This document shows positions 6,019 through 10,855 of a stretch of 10,855 bases of DNA, in pieces. The first letter of the stretch is position 1, and the number at the start of each line of letters is the position of its first letter. The DNA lies in assembly GCA_023428865.1 (NCBI GenBank), contig JAEYWT010000330.1, forward strand, positions 1-10,855, written 5' to 3'. The notes beneath the pieces were generated by a model. The model saw only the letters and a list, made by a program, of their open reading frames with translations. It had not been told where the DNA came from and did not search any database. The position numbers were made by a program, and so were the translations under genes. The stretch comes from Bacteroidota bacterium. Its GTDB lineage: Bacteria > Bacteroidota > Bacteroidia > Flavobacteriales_F > PHOS-HE28.

Positions 6019-6719
6019 TGGCCATGGTGGACCATGAAGCATTGGCCGAACGCTACCAAGCGATAAGAACTTCCCTCCCGCCCCATGTGCTGCTGGTGGC
6101 GGTGAGCAAGACCCGTTCGGTACAGGAGATACAAGCATTGTACGAACTCGGCCATCGCGACTTTGGTGAGAACTATCCGCAGGAGTTGCGCGAAAAGACT
6201 CCCCTGCTGCCGGCAGACATCAACTGGCACTTCATCGGGCACCTGCAACGCAGTAATGTGAAGCATGTCCTGACCTGCGCACACTTGATCCATGGCGTGG
6301 ATAGTGAGAAGTTGTTGGACGAGATCGAGAAGCGCGCTGCGGCCTTGGACAAGACCATTGATGTACTGCTGCAAGTCCACATCGCTCAAGAAGAGACCAA
6401 ACATGGTTTCTCCACAAGCGAACTCCATGCACTCGTGGAAACCGGGCCTTCTCCCGGGCAACGTTGGCCGCACATCCGTTTCCGAGGGTTGATGGGGATG
6501 GCCACCAACACCGATAAGTCCGACCTGGTGGCCACGGAGTTCCGTGCATTGGGGGACTTGTTCCAAGCGTTACGTGCGCGTGGCTCGTTCGCCGGTGAGC
6601 AATTCGATGTGTTGAGCATGGGCATGAGCGGTGATGCTGACCTGGCCATTAACGCTGGCAGTACTCTGGTACGGATCGGTACGGCCATCTTCGGCGAGCG
6701 CTCTTCCACTGGTGTTTGA
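6018..6719 (+). CDS. yggS: YggS/PLPHP family pyridoxal 5'-phosphate homeostasis protein
   Basis: The 233-residue protein belongs to the YggS/PROSC (COG0325) family, a single-domain alanine-racemase-like TIM barrel. It binds PLP and buffers its supply but has no clear catalytic activity. Motifs seen are LLVAVSKTRS with PLP lysine K31, DFGENYPQE (48-56), WHFIGHLQRSNVK (70-82), FRGLMGMA (155-162), LSMGMSGD (199-206) and RIGTAIFGER (219-228), the phosphate-binding end. ATG 6018 is chosen because it gives the usual family length. The open frame reaches back to 5940, but that segment overlaps the conserved DUF1015 C terminus. The start overlaps the DUF1015 stop as TGATG, so translation is probably coupled. 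It shares the operon with SerC, a PLP enzyme, which fits a PLP-supply or protection role. It is probably the last gene of this unit, followed by a 66-bp gap with no clear terminator. Confidence 0.95.
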   Translation: MAMVDHEALAERYQAIRTSLPPHVLLVAVSKTRSVQEIQALYELGHRDFGENYPQELREKTPLLPADINWHFIGHLQRSNVKHVLTCAHLIHGVDSEKLLDEIEKRAAALDKTIDVLLQVHIAQEETKHGFSTSELHALVETGPSPGQRWPHIRFRGLMGMATNTDKSDLVATEFRALGDLFQALRARGSFAGEQFDVLSMGMSGDADLAINAGSTLVRIGTAIFGERSSTGV

Positions 6720-6785
6720 CCGGTCGATCCGGGCAACCTGCTGGCATTTCCGCGTCTGTTCCATGTAATTTAGGGGCAGCATAGC

Positions 6786-7796
6786 ATGATCCGTACGGCA
6801 CTCGCTACCGCAGCGCTCGCGCTCTCCTGTTCTGGCCTTGCCCAGCGTAACATCGAGATCGGTGTTGCCTCAGGCATTACGCACTATTACGGCGACCTAG
6901 GGAACATCGATGGTCCGGTGCAGTGGAACAGTGCGCGGCCTGGTATGCAGATCACCGTACGCGACTTCCTGAACAATAAGAAGCGCTACATCACTCGCTC
7001 GTTGACCACAGAAGCCCGATTGAGCTGGTTCCGGATCGGTTACGACGAAACGGCTCCGATGCGCAACGTGCCCACCACCGAGTTGAAGAACTTCCGACGT
7101 GGGTTGAGTTTCCGGAACGACCTGCTCGGAGCCTCTGGGCACTTGGTATTGAACGCATACCGAGAACCCTACACACCGCTCTTCCAGCAACGGTTCTTCA
7201 TGTTCTTCCATTTGGGAGTAGGGGTTTATTACGGCCGCCCAAGAGCAGATCTGTTCAATGGCGACATTGAGCCGGAGAACCGGTACTACTTCTGGGAAGA
7301 CGGCACCATACGGGACGCACCGCGCGGCACTCCGGGTGCCGCGATCATTGAGCGTGACGGCAAGTTCGAGACGGACCTGGGAAGCTGGCTCACCGAAACA
7401 AGCAGGAACAATACCGACCTGGGCAAGGCACGTACTTTCAAGTCATGGCATGTGGCCGTTCCACTTGGTGCTGGCCTTCGCTACATGCTTACCAAGCAAC
7501 TGAGTCTTGGTATCGAGTATTGCTACCTGATGTTCATGACCGACCAGCTCGACGATGTAAGCGACCTCTACGCTACCCACGAGCAGATCGACGCCCTATA
7601 CGAGACGGAGCGGGAACGCACACTTGCCCGTTACATCAGCGACCCCACCGGTTGGGGAACGGTAGGGAACAACGATGACTTCAAGACCAGCAGGCGCGGA
7701 AACCCCGGCCTGTTGGACTCGTTCAGTTATCTGAACCTCGAGGTCTCGTACAAGTTCAAACGTCGCCCAGGCAGAAGGACTTACATGAGGTTGTAA
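6786..7796 (+). CDS. DUF6089-like outer-membrane beta-barrel protein
   Basis: The protein has 336 residues with an N-terminal signal peptide (hydrophobic 4-15, likely cut after GLAQ at residue 20). It then has an EIGVASGITHYYGDLG strand-turn opening, alternating amphipathic strands, SLGIEYCYLMFMTDQLDDVSDLY (240-262, read in two parts) and a C-terminal strand YLNLEVSYKFKRR. The opening 'GxxxYxGDL' and the '(F/M)TDxLDDVS' motif are typical of Bacteroidota DUF6089 proteins, which are related to the type IX secretion protein PorG. A charged insert around 158-206 may be a surface loop. I cannot say it is PorG itself. The ATG at 6786 gives a good signal peptide; AGGGG lies about 10 bases before it, and TAATTTAG (6766-6773) resembles a -7 box but is very close to the start. 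It follows yggS by 66 bp and may be a separate unit. Confidence 0.8.
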   Translation: MIRTALATAALALSCSGLAQRNIEIGVASGITHYYGDLGNIDGPVQWNSARPGMQITVRDFLNNKKRYITRSLTTEARLSWFRIGYDETAPMRNVPTTELKNFRRGLSFRNDLLGASGHLVLNAYREPYTPLFQQRFFMFFHLGVGVYYGRPRADLFNGDIEPENRYYFWEDGTIRDAPRGTPGAAIIERDGKFETDLGSWLTETSRNNTDLGKARTFKSWHVAVPLGAGLRYMLTKQLSLGIEYCYLMFMTDQLDDVSDLYATHEQIDALYETERERTLARYISDPTGWGTVGNNDDFKTSRRGNPGLLDSFSYLNLEVSYKFKRRPGRRTYMRL

Positions 7797-7799
7797 GTG

Positions 7800-7828
7800 T
7801 TGTTCCGTGTTCCAGGGTGGTACTTTCG
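7800..7828 (+). promoter_or_regulatory. Putative promoter (TTG-N18-TACTTTCG) for the HEAT-repeat gene
   Basis: TTG at 7800-7802 and TACTTTCG at 7821-7828 (one mismatch to TAnnTTTG) are separated by 18 bp, within the Bacteroidota -33/-7 spacing range. The -7 box is embedded in a perfect GGTAC-TTTC-GTACC inverted repeat (7819-7832). It begins right after the DUF6089 stop at 7796. Confidence 0.45.
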
Positions 7829-7839
7829 TACCGCAATCA

Positions 7840-8397
7840 ATGAACATGAGCAGCAGCGGCGCAATGGCACAAGGCAAACGCATGGACCTGGCATTCTCCG
7901 CGCTCTTGAGCGCCGATGATCAAGAAGCCTTGACCGCCCTTACGCGTATCGGCCAGGAAGGGGATGCCCGAGCCATTCGCCCACTACTGGAGGCGCTGTC
8001 CAAAAGCGGGTCCTCTGCGGTGCGGCAGCGGATAACCACTTTGCTCTTCGAGGTGAAGGCCGCGAAGGCAGACGAAGCGTTGTTGAATGCGCTGAAGGAC
8101 GGAGAATTGACCAGCGTTCGGCATATCATTATCAGCACGTTCTGGAATGCAGGGATCGACGTGCGCGACCACCTGAATGTCTTCATCGATCTAGCATTGA
8201 ACGGTACCGCCGCTGAATGCTTCGAGTGCCTTACGGTGATAGAGAATCAGGAGATCTGGCCAGAAAAAGATGCACGCTTGGCGATGAAGCGAGTGGAAAA
8301 AGCCGTTCCAACGGAACAGGACCCCTACAGGTCTTCCATTCTCAACGACCTGGTAGAAGTCTTGCGCTACCGGCTAGGCGTGGACGAACTGAAATAG
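7840..8397 (+). CDS. Small HEAT-repeat-like helical protein
   Basis: This 185-residue cytosolic protein is built of paired amphipathic helices: about 25-38/43-55, 57-70/76-87, 92-105/109-121 and 124-135. They carry the spaced small and hydrophobic residues of HEAT/armadillo repeats, for example DARAIRPLLEAL and SAVRQRITTLLFE. The middle segment FWNAGIDVRDHLNVFIDLAL followed by CLTVIENQ resembles a conserved Bacteroidota HEAT family of this length, which has no assigned function to my knowledge. Such proteins are usually scaffolds or protein-binding adaptors. The start is uncertain: ATGs at 7840, 7846, 7864 and 7882 are all in frame, and a GTG at 7807 would lie upstream of the predicted -7 box, so I exclude it. 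The repeats only begin near residue 17-25, so any of the four would give an intact fold. It converges with the membrane glycosyltransferase gene 16 bp away. Confidence 0.75.
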   Translation: MNMSSSGAMAQGKRMDLAFSALLSADDQEALTALTRIGQEGDARAIRPLLEALSKSGSSAVRQRITTLLFEVKAAKADEALLNALKDGELTSVRHIIISTFWNAGIDVRDHLNVFIDLALNGTAAECFECLTVIENQEIWPEKDARLAMKRVEKAVPTEQDPYRSSILNDLVEVLRYRLGVDELK

Positions 8398-8413
8398 GAC
8401 CGGCTCAGGTTCC

Positions 8414-9868
8414 TTACGGCAACCGAGCGATCAACCAGCCATCCGACCGCTGAAGAACAGCCATGGCGCCGTGCGCTTGTAGCTTCTTCCAATTGCTGTG
8501 TGCAGGTAATCCCGCCCATTGTTCTTCGAGGTTCGCAGGGTGTACCACGATGAAACTTCCAGGCTCTATTTCCGCAAGTTCGCCGTACCACAATTCGGTG
8601 ATCACCGTTCTGGGCAGGTAGGTGCGTAGCGCCGCGCCCATGCCATGCGTATAGACATGGCCCGGTCGCAGTTGCTCTAGGTAGTTGGCCAGAGAGCGTT
8701 CCACTTCGGCTTGGCGGATGAATGGAACTGTGGCACGCACGAAAAGTGCGATCTGCAAAACCACCAAGCAGCTTGAGACAAGCCATGGCTTAGCCATCCT
8801 TTCGCTGAGCCAAACCCATGCGCGCGAGAACGCTGGAAAGAAGATCATGACCACTAATGGCTGAGCAAGTAGCATGACCCTATCATTCTGAAAGGGCATA
8901 CCAGCAACAAAAAGTACATAGCCCAACGCGACCACACTGGCCAACCTGCCGAGCGTGCTACGTAGATCACGCCAACGAAAGAAGGGCAGTAAAATCAAGC
9001 CCAGCGGGAATTGGCCTGGGTGTACGCATACACCGAGCGCGTACACGAGGTTGGGAAACATGTAGTTCAAGGTGCCATCGTCCGAGTGCAACTCACGCCG
9101 GAGCCAGTTCAAAGGACTCCATTCCGCCAAGGGTGTTGCTTGCAGGTGGCCGTGCTGGCGTAAGGCCTCTACCAGCACCATCGCCCCAATGCCAAGCAAG
9201 GCGACCAGGATAGCAAACGTACGCGTGGAGACGTTCGGCTTCGCCCAGGTCGCCAAAACCAACCCGGACATCACCGCGGCAATTGGTGCAACGGCAAGCC
9301 GCACGGTCAATGCGCATACAAGTGCGGCGACCATACCGAACAACCATCGGGGCTTACGTGTGGACTGCCAGCGAACGAGGGCGTAAAAGGCGAAAGTCAC
9401 CAATGCCACCGCTGGCACATCGCTCATGGTGGTCATGGCATAACGCAGCATGAAGGGTGCTAGCGAGACCCCCAGCATGGTGAACCAGAACGACACATCC
9501 CTTCCTGTGCATTCTTCTACTCTTACTTCACCCTTGAAGAGTAGAAGCATGACCCGGATGAGCGCGAGGAAACCCACCAGTGAAATGATACGAAGAGCAA
9601 GTAACGGCCCGATCAGTTGACCAAGCATGGCACCGATGATGGGATAGCCATGCGGGTGTTCCACCATCAAAGGGCGCTCGCCACCTACTAACCAAGCCAG
9701 CCAGGCCTTGGCGATCTGCAAGTAATCGTGGCTATCCTGGCCATTCAGGCCTTGGTAACCCATGGCGCTCACCCATACCATAGCCAGGGCAGCTGGTACG
9801 AAGAGCATCCACCACTGGTAACCGAACTGTTTCGTCACGGGTTCTAAAGTAACAGTGGGGTATTGCAT
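8414..9868 (-). CDS. Multi-pass GT-C-like membrane glycosyltransferase
   Basis: The 484-residue integral membrane protein has about ten predicted transmembrane segments (near 19-36, 75-110, 126-142, 150-166, 174-206, 216-235, 270-298, 305-323, 330-350, 362-380), ending with a roughly 100-residue soluble tail. After the first segment the loop reads GLNGQDSHDYL with D45 and D48, the acidic first-loop motif of GT-C enzymes (GT39/ArnT/PMT-like), followed by EHPHGYP (70-76) and a second loop YAMTTMSDVPAVA (143-155). These enzymes transfer a sugar from a polyprenyl-phosphate donor on the outer face of the inner membrane. The acceptor and donor are unknown. I keep ATG 9868, as the first hydrophobic segment begins about 18 residues later. 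The divergent acyltransferase gene starts 43 bp away, suggesting a shared surface-glycan theme. Confidence 0.75.
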   Translation of the reverse strand: MQYPTVTLEPVTKQFGYQWWMLFVPAALAMVWVSAMGYQGLNGQDSHDYLQIAKAWLAWLVGGERPLMVEHPHGYPIIGAMLGQLIGPLLALRIISLVGFLALIRVMLLLFKGEVRVEECTGRDVSFWFTMLGVSLAPFMLRYAMTTMSDVPAVALVTFAFYALVRWQSTRKPRWLFGMVAALVCALTVRLAVAPIAAVMSGLVLATWAKPNVSTRTFAILVALLGIGAMVLVEALRQHGHLQATPLAEWSPLNWLRRELHSDDGTLNYMFPNLVYALGVCVHPGQFPLGLILLPFFRWRDLRSTLGRLASVVALGYVLFVAGMPFQNDRVMLLAQPLVVMIFFPAFSRAWVWLSERMAKPWLVSSCLVVLQIALFVRATVPFIRQAEVERSLANYLEQLRPGHVYTHGMGAALRTYLPRTVITELWYGELAEIEPGSFIVVHPANLEEQWAGLPAHSNWKKLQAHGAMAVLQRSDGWLIARLP

Positions 9869-9894
9869 GGTTCACCATGATCATCAGACCTTTG
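9863..9894 (+). promoter_or_regulatory. Putative promoter for the acyltransferase gene
   Basis: TTG at 9863-9865 and GACCTTTG at 9887-9894 (one mismatch to TAnnTTTG) are separated by 21 bp. The -7 box ends 17 bp before the ATG at 9912. The following GCGCC resembles the GC-rich tract after the other -7 boxes in this window. The -33 part overlaps the start of the divergent glycosyltransferase gene. Confidence 0.4.
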
Positions 9895-9911
9895 CGCCGT
9901 TCATTCTCCCC

Positions 9912-10855
9912 ATGAACACCTACCTGAGCGATAAGATCAGGATCATCTCGTTGATCACGATGGTCCTGTTGACCTATGTGCATGCGTATACGTTCCCCTC
10001 GAACGTTTTCGCAGGTGAGGCTTGGTCGCTGGAGGGCTTGAACTTCGCCTTGCAATACACGATAAGCCAAGGACTGGCCCGTTTCAGGATCCCCTTCTTC
10101 TTCATCCTGTCCGGGTATTTCTACTTCAGGGCTCTAGCACGCACGGACGGTTCTTTCCTGGCGCAGTTCACCAAACGCGCGCGCACCATTGCTCTGCCCT
10201 ACGTGCTCTGGTCACTTTTCGGATTGGCCCTTTATGCGCTTCTCCAGTGGCCAAGTGCCTGGCGAGCTTTCTTTCCACACAACCCGGTGTGGGGCCTATC
10301 GCCCATGGAAGTGCTCGAAAAAGTATTGATCAACCCCATACCCTATCAATTGTGGTTCCTACGCGATCTTATGGTGCTCTTCGCGCTGGCACCGTTGATC
10401 TTCCATACACTTCGTTGGCTGGGTATTTGGACTCTGGCCATACCATTCATCACCTGGAGTCTGGAGGTGGATCTGGTCATTCTGGCGAACGAGTCCCTAC
10501 CCTTCTTCACGGCCGGTGCCTGGCTGGCTTTAGGTGGCCCAAGACATGAACCGTCCCTTGGAAGTCGAACCCGGCTTGCGATCGTCGCATCATGGTTCCT
10601 GTTGGTGCTGGTGAAGACGGCCGTGGTGATCTTCCATTCGGTGGACCCCGAAATGCTGAAACAGATACACCATTTGGCGGTGTTGCATGGCTTGATCGCT
10701 GTTTGGGTGGGTTACGACCTGGTCGTGAAAGGCCGAGATATGAGCAATTCCTTACTTGCCCGCCTCGCACCACACGGCTTCTTCCTTTACGCCGCACACG
10801 AACCACTGCTCACATTGATCAAACAAGGACTCTTCCTCTACCTGGGTCGTTCGCC
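9912..10855 (+). CDS. Acyltransferase-3 family membrane protein (3' partial)
   Basis: The frame is open from ATG 9912 to the window edge (314 codons), so the stop lies beyond. The protein is multi-pass and shows the layout of acyltransferase family 3 (PF01757, OafA/WecH/NodX-like). It has a first hydrophobic helix with H24 (LLTYVHAY), the RFRIPFFFILSGYF segment (57-70) and KRARTIALPYVLWS (88-101). QLWFLRDLMVLF (147-158) and FFLYAAHEPLL (290-300) near the visible end complete the pattern. Members O-acylate, often O-acetylate, sugars or lipids in the envelope using a cytosolic acyl donor. The substrate cannot be read. Divergent orientation to the GT-C-like glycosyltransferase, 43 bp away, would suit glycan decoration. 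Confidence 0.85.
   Translation, partial: MNTYLSDKIRIISLITMVLLTYVHAYTFPSNVFAGEAWSLEGLNFALQYTISQGLARFRIPFFFILSGYFYFRALARTDGSFLAQFTKRARTIALPYVLWSLFGLALYALLQWPSAWRAFFPHNPVWGLSPMEVLEKVLINPIPYQLWFLRDLMVLFALAPLIFHTLRWLGIWTLAIPFITWSLEVDLVILANESLPFFTAGAWLALGGPRHEPSLGSRTRLAIVASWFLLVLVKTAVVIFHSVDPEMLKQIHHLAVLHGLIAVWVGYDLVVKGRDMSNSLLARLAPHGFFLYAAHEPLLTLIKQGLFLYLGRS

Noticed and set aside
6720..6785. Terminator or regulatory element between yggS and the DUF6089 gene
   Set aside because: Only 4-bp CCGG pairings and an imperfect TAATTTAG box too close to the ATG are visible; nothing is strong enough to call.
7807..7839. GTG start for the HEAT-repeat gene
   Set aside because: It precedes the predicted -7 box at 7821-7828, and four in-frame ATGs follow before the repeats begin.
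10022..10549. Open frame of 175 codons in another frame of the acyltransferase region
   Set aside because: The frame starting at ATG 9912 is open to the window end and has clear acyltransferase-3 motifs; the other frame has no recognisable features.
1..10855. tRNA, rRNA, CRISPR array, insertion sequence or phage genes
   Set aside because: No cloverleaf, regular direct-repeat array, transposase motif or terminal inverted repeats were seen on reading both strands; no computed search was possible.

Overview
The window looks like chromosomal DNA from a GC-rich member of the Bacteroidota, most likely the Flavobacteriales. The evidence is the protein families (short LuxC-type acyl-CoA reductase, DUF6089 outer-membrane barrel, choice-of-anchor-Q beta-helix protein, Bacteroidota-type HEAT protein). 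Promoter-like TAnnTTTG boxes and the lack of well-placed Shine-Dalgarno sequences in front of most genes point the same way. No RNA gene, mobile element, CRISPR array or phage gene was seen, and no gene-free stretch exceeds about 110 bases.

Layout. (1) 1-187: the last 61 codons of a secreted beta-helix surface protein. (2) 184-1260, minus strand: acyl-CoA reductase. It converges on (1) with overlapping stop codons and diverges from (3) across an 82-bp region holding two face-to-face -7 boxes and a GTTCCGG repeat. (3) 1343-1690: a two-cluster [4Fe-4S] ferredoxin. (4) 1764-2609: a secreted protein of unknown function. (5) 2718-6719: a tight four-gene run, serC - serA - DUF1015 - yggS, with gaps of 16 bp, 0 bp and a 1-bp overlap. 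(6) 6786-7796: DUF6089 outer-membrane barrel. (7) 7840-8397: small HEAT-repeat protein. (8) 8414-9868, minus strand: multi-pass GT-C-like membrane glycosyltransferase. (9) 9912 to the window end: an acyltransferase-3 family membrane protein, divergent from (8) and cut by the window edge.

How they fit together. SerA and SerC carry out the first two steps of serine synthesis from 3-phosphoglycerate. DUF1015 is coupled to them without a known role, and YggS handles pyridoxal phosphate, the SerC cofactor, so the operon is a serine/PLP unit. The serine phosphatase SerB is not in the window. The acyl-CoA reductase and ferredoxin are redox genes with a shared control region. The right-hand genes are cell-envelope functions: outer-membrane barrel, glycan transferase and acyltransferase.

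I see no obvious defence system or new multi-gene machine. The points most worth a second look are the DUF1015 protein in the serine/PLP operon, the shared luxC-like/ferredoxin control region, and a three-copy GGATCG element before serC that can fold in two mutually exclusive ways.
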